Shown: positions 1-7,316 of the stretch, piece by piece
Layout: every line of letters begins with the position of its first letter
Numbering within the stretch: the first letter of the stretch is position 1
Assembly (NCBI GenBank): GCA_964475515.1
Contig: CAYYWW010000005.1
Coordinates: 1-38,784, forward strand
Direction: 5' to 3'
Source: CAYYWW01 sp964475515
Lineage (GTDB): Archaea > Aenigmatarchaeota > Aenigmatarchaeia > QMZP01
DNA length: 38,784 nucleotides
Program-made: the position numbers and the translations under genes
Notes under the pieces: model-generated
The model's database searches: none
What the model was told of the DNA's origin: nothing
The model's input: only the letters and a program-made list of their open reading frames with translations

Positions 1-67
1 TTACCGTAAACTTACCGTTTCATTTAACGTTAAGTATCGTTAACTTTATAGGTGATACCGTTAACTA
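1..67. repeat. short CGTTAAC/TTACCGT repeats at the left edge
   Basis: TTACCGT occurs at 1-7 and 12-18, and TTAACGTTAA at 24-33 is a perfect 10-bp palindrome. GTATCGTTAAC (34-44) and GATACCGTTAAC (54-65) are near-copies 21 bp apart. No gene is visible in this stretch. It lies just beyond the 3' end of the minus-strand gene that stops at 86. It may be an operator or iteron-like array cut by the window edge; no function is assigned. Confidence 0.4.
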
Positions 68-85
68 GGCCGCTTTTATTGGCTA

Positions 86-472
86 TCATTCCATTGCCTT
101 TGCTATTAAATTTCGCACTCTTTTTTGTTCATGGTAATCTTCCAATATTCTTTTTACCAACTCTTTGTGGACCCTCTCAAGATCCATTGATATTATTCCG
201 TACGTGTACTCGTTTATGATTTCTAGTCCATATGTTCCCATACTTTTTTCAAGGAGTTCCAGAGCAGTGGTTTCAGTAACAGGTACGCCAAGACCTGCTG
301 TATCGTTCATTATCATGGGCGTGCTTTCTATTTTAGTCAATCTGCTACTAACAAAAATTCTCTCATAACATCTTCCGTTATAAAAGAATCCGTCCGGGAA
401 GTCTATTCCGGTTTCTATATATATTTCATGACCTTCTCTACGCCATTCTGTTGTTTTAACTGGTTCCGCCAT
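86..472 (-). CDS. hypothetical soluble protein, 128 aa
   Basis: No family is recognised. The product is acidic, with no signal peptide or membrane segment, and ends in a charged helix (residues about 95-128, rich in Glu, Arg and Lys). An earlier TTG at 487 would add five residues. ATG at 472 is preferred because it is a standard start with a GGT element about 10 nt upstream. The gene stands alone on its strand and is divergent from the small gene at 543. Codon use looks normal, so it is probably a real gene of unknown role. Confidence 0.6.
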   Translation of the reverse strand: MAEPVKTTEWRREGHEIYIETGIDFPDGFFYNGRCYERIFVSSRLTKIESTPMIMNDTAGLGVPVTETTALELLEKSMGTYGLEIINEYTYGIISMDLERVHKELVKRILEDYHEQKRVRNLIAKAME

Positions 473-542
473 AACATCATTTACCAATTAAATTTTTAAT
501 AGTGATTTTTAAGTTGGTGGAAAAAACATTTCTTTGGTCAGA

Positions 543-776
543 ATGGAGAAAAAACCTTACGTTGTCCCAATAAATATGCACGAAGTAACTCCGCGAATTC
601 TTGGTTTGAATGAGTTAGGGAATCTTTCCTTTTATGAATTGAGGCGTCCGACGGAAAATGGTGAGTATGAACTGCTGGGATATAGGGGTTGTTTTAATCT
701 TAACGGGAAACTTGTCACGGTTGAAGGTAAAAACATTGAAGAAGTTCTGCAGAAGTTGAAAAAGCTAGAATTATAG
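543..776 (+). CDS. hypothetical small protein, 77 aa
   Basis: A short, mixed alpha/beta-looking soluble protein that starts MEKKPYVVP and ends in a lysine-rich helix. An upstream in-frame TTG at 534 exists, but ATG at 543 follows a GGTCAGA ribosome-binding-like stretch and is the better start. The middle (about residues 25-60) alternates aromatic and Gly residues as in small beta-barrels. No family is recognised. It is convergent with the pilin-like gene that stops at 791. Confidence 0.55.
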   Translation: MEKKPYVVPINMHEVTPRILGLNELGNLSFYELRRPTENGEYELLGYRGCFNLNGKLVTVEGKNIEEVLQKLKKLEL

Positions 777-790
777 GTGTTTAATTAATT

Positions 791-1483
791 TTACCAAACG
801 AATATTTTTATATCCGCTTTTTTTACGCCAGTATCCGTGTAGACTTTCTTGGTTTTTTCTCTTAGATATATATCGGATATTTTTGGTTTCTTTGAACCAT
901 ATTCTATAATTGTTCCGCTTATGTTCATTTCGATTCTGAAATTTCTGTTAGCAGATATTACACTCTTAAAACTATCGTAGCTCATGTTGGTCATTTCATT
1001 TATTTTGTCCATTAATAATATAGTATCCTTTTCCTCCACCCACGGTATGGTCTGGTTCGCACTTGTCGTGTCAAATGTTCCGTTACAGTTTAGTGGTGTA
1101 TTGTCAATATCAAACATGACTATCCAAAAATAATTAAACCCGTCTGATAGATCTGTCGTCCAGTAGAGAGTATCCCCGATATATCTACAATCTAAAGACG
1201 ACATGGTTGTTTTATCTGTCACGACTCTTGTTGTGTTTTTATTATAGGGCCAATCATAACTAAAATACAAAACCGCATCTGAAAAAGCTCCCGACGAATT
1301 GAAACGAACCGGCATTTCCCTGTAATCTACGGATAAATAGTTTATTATTTTTTCTTCAATGTCTTCCGCAGCGGCTTCAAGATTCATCGGAGTTTTGGAG
1401 GGATACTGCTGAAAATAATAACTGAGAGACCAAGCAGTAAAAAACAAGAATATAAAAATTGCAACAATCCAATCAAGATTCAT
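791..1483 (-). CDS. secreted pilin-like protein, N-terminal membrane anchor, 230 aa
   Basis: Residues 4-24 form one hydrophobic helix right at the N-terminus (after MNLD), as in archaeal type IV pilin-like and other N-anchored surface proteins. No clear class III cleavage site (Lys/Arg-Gly before the helix) is seen. The rest looks extracellular: beta-rich, with several Asn-X-Ser/Thr sequons and two cysteines (SLDCRY and PLNCNG) that could form a disulfide. It resembles in layout the 389-residue protein at 5762, but no direct sequence match was noticed. An AAATTTTA element about 30 nt upstream of the ATG could be its own TATA box. The start of this gene is 22 bp from the stop of the gene broken by the assembly gap, on the same strand. 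Function in a pilus is inferred only from layout. Confidence 0.6.
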   Translation of the reverse strand: MNLDWIVAIFIFLFFTAWSLSYYFQQYPSKTPMNLEAAAEDIEEKIINYLSVDYREMPVRFNSSGAFSDAVLYFSYDWPYNKNTTRVVTDKTTMSSLDCRYIGDTLYWTTDLSDGFNYFWIVMFDIDNTPLNCNGTFDTTSANQTIPWVEEKDTILLMDKINEMTNMSYDSFKSVISANRNFRIEMNISGTIIEYGSKKPKISDIYLREKTKKVYTDTGVKKADIKIFVW

Positions 1484-1505
1484 ATATTAATTTTGGTCTC
1501 GGCAG

Positions 1506-1634
1506 TTAAAATTTATCGCTATCCGCTTCAAAAATTTCTCTGGCAATCCTTTCTAAGCTTTCTTTTAATGTATTGTATTTATCAGAAGAAGACCTTATTA
1601 CCTCATCTCGCACATATATTCCTCTTCCATTCAC
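1506..1634 (-). CDS. C-terminal fragment of an unknown protein, cut by the assembly gap
   Basis: Reading the minus strand from the edge of the N run gives an open frame of 42 codons ending in TAA at 1508-1506. It reads VNGRGIYVRDEVIRSSSDKY, then a charged amphipathic helix, and ends EADSDKF. The composition (Lys/Glu/Arg helix) is that of a real protein tail; the other frames contain stops. The 5' part is lost in the gap. The family cannot be named from 42 residues. It lies just upstream of, and on the same strand as, the pilin-like gene at 1483. Confidence 0.5.
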   Translation of the reverse strand: MNGRGIYVRDEVIRSSSDKYNTLKESLERIAREIFEADSDKF

Positions 1635-1635
1635 T

Positions 1636-1735
1636 NNNNNNNNNNNNNNNNNNNNNNNNNNNNNNNNNNNNNNNNNNNNNNNNNNNNNNNNNNNNNNNNN
1701 NNNNNNNNNNNNNNNNNNNNNNNNNNNNNNNNNNN
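1636..1735. other. assembly gap (100 N)
   Basis: A run of exactly 100 N, the usual placeholder for a scaffold join of unknown length. It truncates the gene fragment ending at 1506 and lies 17 bp from the stop of the AbiEi-like gene. Any open frame drawn through it is meaningless. Confidence 0.98.
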
Positions 1736-1752
1736 GGAATTAAAAATAAATT

Positions 1753-2334
1753 TTATTTTTTGTTGAATACACCTAAAACTCTTTTCTTAAATTTCTCTGG
1801 ATAAATCTCAAGATATTCCGAAAGTTTTTTCATATTAATGCGTTTTTTTATCTCTTTCAAAGTTTCTTTATTTAAAATTTCATTAAAATGTATCATATCT
1901 ATGAGAGTTTTTTCTACATCAGAAACAGGAATGTAAAAATTTCCATATTTTATCAATTCGTAACCAAAAAAATATTTGGGATTTATCCTACGCAGAAGTA
2001 CATTGGAGCCGAAAATTTCTCTAACACCGACTCTGAGTTTTTTTGTAGTAACCACCACTGTATTTGTTTCTTGTTCCCACAAGTTATGTATGCTCAGAGC
2101 CTCTTGGAGTCCTATATAAGCAGGTCTGAAACAAAAAACAACCAGGACAGGATCTTCGTAAATTGTGTAAAATCCCTTTGTTATTCTTTTTATCTCACCT
2201 TTTTTTATCAAGTTACTCACAAGCAAATAAGCGTAATTTTTATTTTTGACTATTAAAGCTATGTCTTTGCTATTAACCACTGGTGTTTTTTTAAAAAAAA
2301 TTCTTACATCTTTTATATATTTCATTTCACCCAT
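1753..2334 (-). CDS. abiEi: AbiEi-family antitoxin-like transcriptional regulator
   Basis: This 193-residue protein has the layout of AbiEi antitoxins. An N-terminal winged helix (residues about 10-70, ending in the LIKKGEIKRITKGFYTI wing) is followed by an alpha/beta domain with the family-like stretch YIGLQEALSIHNLW and, later, VSDVEKTLIDMI. In type IV toxin-antitoxin pairs this protein represses its own operon and counteracts the toxin without a stable toxin complex. It is the second gene of the pair: its ATG at 2334 lies inside the end of the nucleotidyltransferase gene (13-bp overlap), so translation is probably coupled. The known abiE order is antitoxin first, so this order is reversed. 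Family assignment is by motif recognition only. Confidence 0.8.
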   Translation of the reverse strand: MGEMKYIKDVRIFFKKTPVVNSKDIALIVKNKNYAYLLVSNLIKKGEIKRITKGFYTIYEDPVLVVFCFRPAYIGLQEALSIHNLWEQETNTVVVTTKKLRVGVREIFGSNVLLRRINPKYFFGYELIKYGNFYIPVSDVEKTLIDMIHFNEILNKETLKEIKKRINMKKLSEYLEIYPEKFKKRVLGVFNKK

Positions 2335-2975
2335 CTTTTCATCTCCCTTAGCATGTCGCTGATATTTGGCACAGCGCCTGAGATTATTATAGTTTTCAAA
2401 TCTTTTGCATCCACAGGATCCTCAAATTTTTGAATCAAATTTTTTAGAGGCTTCTCTATTTTTTCTTTATCCTCTACAAATTTCAAAAGGAAGAATATGT
2501 CATATAAATCCCTTATTTTTCTTCTCTTTTTATAAGCTAAAATTTTCTCTATTATCATATCCTCCGGGGTTAAGGTATTTACTATGATAAATGTTCCGTC
2601 GCTCATTTCGAAGGTTTTTGTAATATAATTTTTTATATTCTTAAACAGAACCTCAAAACTTACAATAATATTTGAGAAGGAAAACTTGGAATATATGGAG
2701 TTTTTAGTTTTTTTGAATTTTTTCACCGTAAACCCATTGCTTTTAAGTGATTTCAGAAAGATTTCAATCTTATTTGAATCTTTGAGTTTGGGTAAAAGAT
2801 AAATGTCAATATCCTCCGAAAACCTGTTACTCCCATAGCATCTCCATATTGCTGTTCCACCGTGAATAATTGCTTCAGGAAAATTATTATATATTTCTAT
2901 GGCTAACAAGTCTTGAACTAAAGCTATATCCCGATGCATTTTCTTTTTTAATTTTTTATTTAAAGGTATAATCAT
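2322..2975 (-). CDS. abiEii: AbiEii-family nucleotidyltransferase (putative type IV toxin)
   Basis: A 217-residue DUF1814/AbiEii-type nucleotidyltransferase. Visible motifs are the Gly-Gly-Thr loop at residues 39-41, the catalytic Asp pair EDIDIY (D55 and D57), and the family's downstream signature KIRDLYDIFFLL at about 154-165, preceded by a Pro-Glu-Asp (LTPEDMIIEKILAYK). Known AbiEii proteins transfer nucleotides to RNA or related targets and stop growth; the target here is unknown. The start is ATG 2975, with a TATA box (minus-strand TTTATATA, 3003-2996) 28 nt upstream, which implies a leaderless message. All key residues are present, so it should be active. It may also be a housekeeping nucleotidyltransferase captured in a TA-like pair. 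Confidence 0.85.
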   Translation of the reverse strand: MIIPLNKKLKKKMHRDIALVQDLLAIEIYNNFPEAIIHGGTAIWRCYGSNRFSEDIDIYLLPKLKDSNKIEIFLKSLKSNGFTVKKFKKTKNSIYSKFSFSNIIVSFEVLFKNIKNYITKTFEMSDGTFIIVNTLTPEDMIIEKILAYKKRRKIRDLYDIFFLLKFVEDKEKIEKPLKNLIQKFEDPVDAKDLKTIIISGAVPNISDMLREMKRWVK

Positions 2976-2984
2976 AAATAATAT

Positions 2985-3020
2985 TTAACCATACTTATAT
3001 AAATATATAAGAATGGTTAA
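2985..3020. promoter_or_regulatory. 36-bp near-palindrome covering the abiE-type promoter
   Basis: The left arm TTAACCATACTTATATA and the right arm TATATAAGAATGGTTAA are reverse complements except for one position, around a 2-nt centre. The TATA box of the minus-strand operon (2996-3003) lies inside it, and the start codon is 10 nt away. AbiEi regulators are known to bind inverted repeats in their own promoter, so this is the likely autoregulatory operator. Bound repressor would block TBP. Confidence 0.7.
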
Positions 3021-3036
3021 TCAGCAATTGCCTGTT

Positions 3037-3843
3037 CTAATAAATAGTACTGTACTTACGTAAAAGCCCAAGAACATTGCCCTCCCAATATCGGTTCAAT
3101 CCACACGGATCATTTTCTGCCCCAATGGGAGCGTATCTATCACCAAGAAAATTTATGAATCCCTCAATGTTATCGGGATTTTCACCGGAACTTCTGTACC
3201 TTTCTTGGTTTTTTATAATAGTCCAAGCACACCATGTTGCTTGTTTCTCAAGCTTATCGCCTGGAAATCTCTCTATATATTCTCTCCACATGCCGTTTGG
3301 TTCATATATGCCCTTATCATCGTAATATCTCTGTCTCATTTCCTCGCTCATGGCTTCTGGTAATATACCAAATTCTCTCCCTGATTCGCCACTTTCTGCT
3401 TGTCTAATTGCAAGTAAAAGTGCGGGATCTACATTAAGCCTCCATGCTGTGTATACAATTATACCTATTTCATCTGGATATTTGAAATCATCCAAGTTCT
3501 CCAGTGGGAAATACTTTTCCAAGAGGTCTATATTCCATGAATTGTCATTATAAAAATGTCTCTCAAAATCATCGTATGTAGACATTGTTTCAAAAAGATC
3601 TTCTATTTCACTTTCTAGATAGACAGGCATTTCTTCTTGGGTGTTATTTATTTCTTCAGCAGCTACCGCTACAACAGGTCTGAAATCTTCCATATAATCT
3701 TCTGGAGGTGCAGAATCAGGAGAAAATAATCTAGAAATCTGTAATCCAAGGTATGCAGCTATGCCTAATGCGGCTACTGACTTTCCAATTAATTTTCTTT
3801 TTCTCCTTTCTCTTTCTCTTGGCAGTGAATTTATCACAACCAT
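3037..3843 (-). CDS. membrane-anchored lysozyme/transglycosylase-like protein, 268 aa
   Basis: A positively charged N-terminus (RERERRKRK, 10-18) is followed by one membrane helix (about 19-37) and an acidic linker. The C-terminal domain (about 120-262) looks like the lysozyme/transglycosylase fold: ALLLAIRQAESG places a candidate catalytic Glu at 150, followed by FGILP at 158-162. The end motif RYAPIGAENDPCGLNRYW (236-253) resembles those seen in phage and bacterial cell-wall hydrolases. The N-in/C-out topology puts the domain outside the cell. A TATTTAAATA box at 3863-3872 lies about 28 nt before the ATG (leaderless). Archaea lack bacterial murein, so the target may be another cell's wall or a glycan of its own. 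The fold call is by eye. Confidence 0.6.
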   Translation of the reverse strand: MVVINSLPRERERRKRKLIGKSVAALGIAAYLGLQISRLFSPDSAPPEDYMEDFRPVVAVAAEEINNTQEEMPVYLESEIEDLFETMSTYDDFERHFYNDNSWNIDLLEKYFPLENLDDFKYPDEIGIIVYTAWRLNVDPALLLAIRQAESGESGREFGILPEAMSEEMRQRYYDDKGIYEPNGMWREYIERFPGDKLEKQATWCAWTIIKNQERYRSSGENPDNIEGFINFLGDRYAPIGAENDPCGLNRYWEGNVLGLLRKYSTIY

Positions 3844-3862
3844 GGTAAAAAATTCTTTTTAG

Positions 3863-3872
3863 TATTTAAATA
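3863..3872 (-). promoter_or_regulatory. TATA box of the lysozyme-like gene
   Basis: TATTTAAATA centred about 26 nt upstream of ATG 3843. This spacing predicts a transcript that starts at or next to the start codon. Confidence 0.55.
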
Positions 3873-3939
3873 TTTTCACTATTTAGTAGTTAATAAATTA
3901 AAATAATCTCAAAAACATTATTGCTAAGTGCGGTGAAAT

Positions 3940-5085
3940 TTAAAATCCTGCCTCACGCCTCAGTATGTCTGCTTTGTCTGTTTTTTCCCATGTGAAATCT
4001 GGGTCGTCCCTGCCAAAATGACCGTAACAAGATGTTTTTCTGTATATGGGCCTTAAAAGATTCAACTGGTTTATAATACCCTTAGGATCTAGTCTGAAGT
4101 GTCTCTTAACCATTTCAAGAATTTTTTCCACAGGTATCTTATTGGTTCTAAACGTGTCTATCATCAAGGATGTTGGCTCAGTTCCTCCTATCACATAAGA
4201 CAACTGAACTTCGCAGCGGTCACACAAACCAGCCGCCACCAAGTTTTTGGCTATGTATCTGGCCATGTAACTTGCAGATCTGTCAACTTTCGTCGGGTCT
4301 TTACCAGAAAAAGCTCCTCCACCATGACTTGATATGCCGCCATATGTGTCCACTATGATTTTTCTTCCTGTCATTCCTGCATCTCCTACTGGTCCTCCTA
4401 TCACAAATCTACCTGTATTATTAACGTAAATTTTTGTTTCTTCGTGCAGCCATTCACCGCAAACAGGTTTTATAACATGTTCTATAATATCCTCTCTTAT
4501 TTGTTTCTGGGAGATATCTGGATCATGCTGTGCACTCACAACAATGCAATTAACCTTTTTTGGTGTGTTCTGTTCGTACTCAACAGTTACTTGTGTTTTT
4601 CCATCCGGTCTCAAATAAGGAATTATTTTCTTTTTTCTCACATCTGCTAGTCTCTGTGAAAGTTGATGTGCAAGAAGAATCGGTAAAGGCATTAATTGCG
4701 GGGTTTCATTTGTTGCATAACCGCACATCATTCCTTGATCTCCGGCTCCTCCAGTGTCAACACCCAATGCTATATCAGGTGATTGTTCGTCTATTGCTGT
4801 AAGAATAGCGCAGCTTCTGTAGTCAAATCCATATTCAGGGTTGGTATATCCTATATCTTTTATAACTCTTCTCACAACCTTTGGTATATTCACATAGGTC
4901 TTTGTTGTTATTTCACCAGTTACTATGACCATTCCCGTTTTTACCATTGTTTCACATGCTACTCTAGCATTCTTGTCTCTTCTAATGATTTCATCGAGTA
5001 TAGCGTCGCTTATCTGATCGCATATTTTGTCAGGATGTCCCTCAGTAACGCTTTCCGACGTAAATGAATATATACCGCTTCGCAT
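3940..5085 (-). CDS. metK: S-adenosylmethionine synthetase, bacterial/eukaryotic type
   Basis: Makes S-adenosylmethionine from ATP and methionine in the cytosol, and so supplies all methylations. The 381-residue length and motifs match the classical MAT family. GHPDKICDQISDAILD (16-31) carries the ATP/metal-binding His and Asp, GAGDQG is at 114-119, GDAGMTGRKIIVDTYGG is present, and so is the Gly-rich loop FSGKDPTKVDRSA. Most Archaea instead use a divergent archaeal MAT, so this gene is probably an acquisition from Bacteria. Its TTTATTAA box (minus strand, 5115-5108) begins 30 nt before ATG 5085. It is divergent from the HTH-CBS gene at 5149, with a 63-bp shared promoter region. The sequence is complete, with no missing motif seen. 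Confidence 0.96.
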   Translation of the reverse strand: MRSGIYSFTSESVTEGHPDKICDQISDAILDEIIRRDKNARVACETMVKTGMVIVTGEITTKTYVNIPKVVRRVIKDIGYTNPEYGFDYRSCAILTAIDEQSPDIALGVDTGGAGDQGMMCGYATNETPQLMPLPILLAHQLSQRLADVRKKKIIPYLRPDGKTQVTVEYEQNTPKKVNCIVVSAQHDPDISQKQIREDIIEHVIKPVCGEWLHEETKIYVNNTGRFVIGGPVGDAGMTGRKIIVDTYGGISSHGGGAFSGKDPTKVDRSASYMARYIAKNLVAAGLCDRCEVQLSYVIGGTEPTSLMIDTFRTNKIPVEKILEMVKRHFRLDPKGIINQLNLLRPIYRKTSCYGHFGRDDPDFTWEKTDKADILRREAGF

Positions 5086-5148
5086 AAAAAACTTAATAAA
5101 TTAAAGTTTAATAAATCTTATTGAAAAAAATATTCTTATAAGAATTTT
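5086..5148. promoter_or_regulatory. divergent promoter with 14-bp palindrome between metK and the HTH-CBS gene
   Basis: TTTATTAA on the minus strand (5115-5108) fits metK. The same AT-rich block (TTTAATAA, 5107-5114) can serve the plus strand. ATTCTTATAAGAAT at 5132-5145 is a perfect palindrome ending 3 nt before the regulator's ATG, where an autorepressor would cover the transcription start. Confidence 0.6.
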
Positions 5149-5706
5149 ATGATTTACGAACTGGAAGACATCAAGAAAATAAGAAAAAAACTCGGTTTAA
5201 CGCAGAAAGAAGTCGCGAAAGCGGCAGGTGTAAGTCAAAGTCTCCTGGCAAAAATAGAATCTGGAAAAATAAATCCTAGTTATATCAAAATTAAAAAAAT
5301 ATTCAATGCTCTCGATAATATAGCAAAAGAAAATAAGCTGAAAGCAGCCGATGTTATGAACACTAGAGTCATAACGGCCTCACCTGACGATGATGTTCAA
5401 AGAATAGTGAAAACAATGAATAGATACGGTATATCTCAACTTCCAGTGATAGAACAAAATAGACCGATAGGATTGGTAACAGAAACTGGAATTCTTGAGA
5501 AAATGCAGAATGGTCTGAATGTGCATAAAATGAAAGCCAAAGAGGTTATGGATGACTGCCCTCCGATAATATCACCAGAAACTGATATGGATGTCATACT
5601 GGGCTTAATGAGACACTTTCAAATACTCCTTGTTGTTAAAAACGGCAATTTAACTGGTATCATAACAAAATCTGATATACTTGGAAAGATGAGTTCTTTG
5701 GGATAA
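5149..5706 (+). CDS. XRE-type HTH regulator with two CBS domains
   Basis: A 185-residue archaeal regulator. A Cro/C1-type helix-turn-helix spans about 8-55, with LTQKEVAKAAGVSQSLLAKI as the HTH core. CBS domain 1 (about 66-119) starts AADVMNTRVITASPDD, and CBS domain 2 (about 129-181) starts AKEVMDDCPPIISPETD. A CBS pair usually binds an adenosine ligand (AMP, ATP, or SAM/MTA in some archaeal proteins) and would gate DNA binding. It is divergent from metK across 63 bp with a palindrome next to its own start. A SAM-sensing regulator of metK is therefore an attractive but unproven reading. The family is sure; the ligand and targets are inferred. Confidence 0.9.
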   Translation: MIYELEDIKKIRKKLGLTQKEVAKAAGVSQSLLAKIESGKINPSYIKIKKIFNALDNIAKENKLKAADVMNTRVITASPDDDVQRIVKTMNRYGISQLPVIEQNRPIGLVTETGILEKMQNGLNVHKMKAKEVMDDCPPIISPETDMDVILGLMRHFQILLVVKNGNLTGIITKSDILGKMSSLG

Positions 5707-5732
5707 GTATTTCTTTCATGATATTACTTGGA

Positions 5733-5740
5733 TTTATAAT
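5733..5740 (+). promoter_or_regulatory. TATA box at the head of the pilus-like locus
   Basis: TTTATAAT, 29 nt upstream of ATG 5762. This spacing predicts a leaderless transcript that begins the surface-machinery gene run. Confidence 0.6.
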
Positions 5741-5761
5741 TCATAAGACAAATTATTTATA

Positions 5762-6931
5762 ATGAATGGTCAGGTATATTCAATCATTGCTATTCTATTA
5801 TCAGTGCCTGTGTTTCTGTTCACTGCGTACTACATAACGAGTTCTCAGTCGCTTAAGTTTGGTAGTGAAGAAAAAGTTATAGCGGACCAGATAAGGGAAG
5901 TGGAAAGAAGCATTGAGGATGATTTCATTCGGGGTGTGGAAATATCTGGTAGAAGAGCGTTAATTAGTGCAGTAGACTGGATTGTTTCCAATGGTTCTTT
6001 TTTGGACGATGCAAAGATGAGAATCGAGGAGTTAATGAGAGATTCTACTGTGTACGGAAATATTATCTATGTTATGCAAAACAATACTTTATCGGATTGG
6101 AGAGATAAGATATTGGCAGTACCTGTTAATTTCGATTTGGACCTTAATTATACCGATTTTTCTATAGACAGTGACGGATTTAACGTGATGTTCAACATAA
6201 CTCTGACTGTGAACGTATCTCATAGGAATAGAGATATAGCAATAAGGAAAAACACCAACTTAACAGGAATAGTATCTATAGAGGGTATTGAAGACCCCTT
6301 AATGACCATAGAAACCAATGGGTATGTAAGAAGAAATTTTAAAAAATACCCATTTGATTTTTATGCAAAAAAAATTGCAACTGGTATTGCCCAAGGTGAT
6401 TGTATAGGCAATGTTACGTTTAATTTATCTGCTCCTGATAATGAAAAAATACTGGTTACGTACAACGGGTCAGGAATTTCGGGTTTCAGAGGTGTTGTTG
6501 CTGAGACAAACGACATACCAGATGTAAGTTGTTATTTAATTGGAGCTTCTGATATTGTAGAAAAAATAAACCAAACAATTAATGAAATAAACTACACAGA
6601 AGTATACATCGACAATGAAACAGATTCTGTATGGTCATTACCAATAAGATTTGGTATAGAAGGTAATTATTACTATACATCGGGTGGAACCGATGTGTTT
6701 ACTCGCTTGGAAGGTAGCGTTGAGAATGTGAGTAATGGGATTTTTACATTTGTTAACACAGAGGAGCTTCAAAATATAGGACTTGGAGTAAAAACAAATC
6801 AGAGTGTAATAGATTACATATATTTCTCAAACGAGACTGTTGGTGGTTACCATGTCAGAGGTTTGCCTGATTGGTTTGTAATAGATATATTCAATGCAGC
6901 TAAATTTAATTTAACTGAACTATTATACTAA
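5762..6931 (+). CDS. secreted pilin-like protein with N-terminal helix, 389 aa
   Basis: MNGQVYS is followed by a hydrophobic helix (about 7-27). The Gly-Gln just before the helix recalls the class III (prepilin-peptidase) signal of archaeal pilins, where Lys/Arg-Gly-Gln is usual; here Asn replaces the basic residue. Residues 35-100 are helical and charged. The rest is beta-rich with many Asn-X-Ser/Thr sequons, and two cysteines sit near residues 214 and 258. It is first in a same-strand run that contains a secretion ATPase, two GspF-type membrane proteins and a giant surface protein, and the next gene starts 13 bp downstream. It is therefore likely a major or minor pseudopilin, or an anchored surface component. 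The size is large for a pilin, so a non-pilin anchored protein is possible. Confidence 0.65.
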   Translation: MNGQVYSIIAILLSVPVFLFTAYYITSSQSLKFGSEEKVIADQIREVERSIEDDFIRGVEISGRRALISAVDWIVSNGSFLDDAKMRIEELMRDSTVYGNIIYVMQNNTLSDWRDKILAVPVNFDLDLNYTDFSIDSDGFNVMFNITLTVNVSHRNRDIAIRKNTNLTGIVSIEGIEDPLMTIETNGYVRRNFKKYPFDFYAKKIATGIAQGDCIGNVTFNLSAPDNEKILVTYNGSGISGFRGVVAETNDIPDVSCYLIGASDIVEKINQTINEINYTEVYIDNETDSVWSLPIRFGIEGNYYYTSGGTDVFTRLEGSVENVSNGIFTFVNTEELQNIGLGVKTNQSVIDYIYFSNETVGGYHVRGLPDWFVIDIFNAAKFNLTELLY

Positions 6932-6935
6932 ATGT

Positions 6936-6940
6936 GGTGA
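6936..6940 (+). promoter_or_regulatory. Shine-Dalgarno GGTGA
   Basis: GGTGA lies 4 nt before ATG 6945 and fixes that start. It shows the winged-helix gene is translated from an internal site of a polycistronic message. Confidence 0.65.
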
Positions 6941-6944
6941 TTTC

Positions 6945-7280
6945 ATGGGAGAGCTAAAACGTAAGAAAAAAAGAGGAGGTAAAACGTTAGAATTTGAAAT
7001 TGTCACCACGGTTCCGGATGGTAAAAAAAAGGTTATAAGAAAAAAATTGAAAGATACTAGTGAAATACTTTATCTTGAGACTAGTATTGATAGGCTCTAT
7101 AAAATGCTTAAAGAAAACAAAGAGATGAAAATAAAAGATATAGCAAAGGAATTTGATGTTCCTCCGAGAACAGTAGAAGAGTGGGGAAGAATTCTCGAAG
7201 AGCACGGCCTTGCCGAAATACATTATCCTCCTTTTGGAGAGCCAACAATAAAGATGAAGGAAATTAAAGAAGAAAAATAA
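6945..7280 (+). CDS. winged-helix protein of the pilus-like operon, 111 aa
   Basis: Starts with a very basic tail (KRKKKRGGK) and a small beta region. A winged helix-turn-helix follows at about 47-105: helices IDRLYKMLKENKEMKIKDIA and VPPRTVEEWGRILEEHGL, then a wing ending in a Tyr-Pro-Pro-Phe-Gly turn. A GGTGA ribosome-binding site precedes the ATG, and the secretion ATPase gene starts 36 bp downstream. It could be a DNA-binding regulator of the locus or, less likely, a protein adaptor of the ATPase that reuses the fold. No family name is claimed. Confidence 0.75.
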   Translation: MGELKRKKKRGGKTLEFEIVTTVPDGKKKVIRKKLKDTSEILYLETSIDRLYKMLKENKEMKIKDIAKEFDVPPRTVEEWGRILEEHGLAEIHYPPFGEPTIKMKEIKEEK

Positions 7281-7316
7281 AATCCTTATTAAGAGATTTC
7301 TCCTATTATTAATTGT

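Noticed and set aside
1493..1804. Open frame on the plus strand spanning the N run
   Set aside because: It exists only because N codons are not stops; the real signals on both flanks are minus-strand genes.
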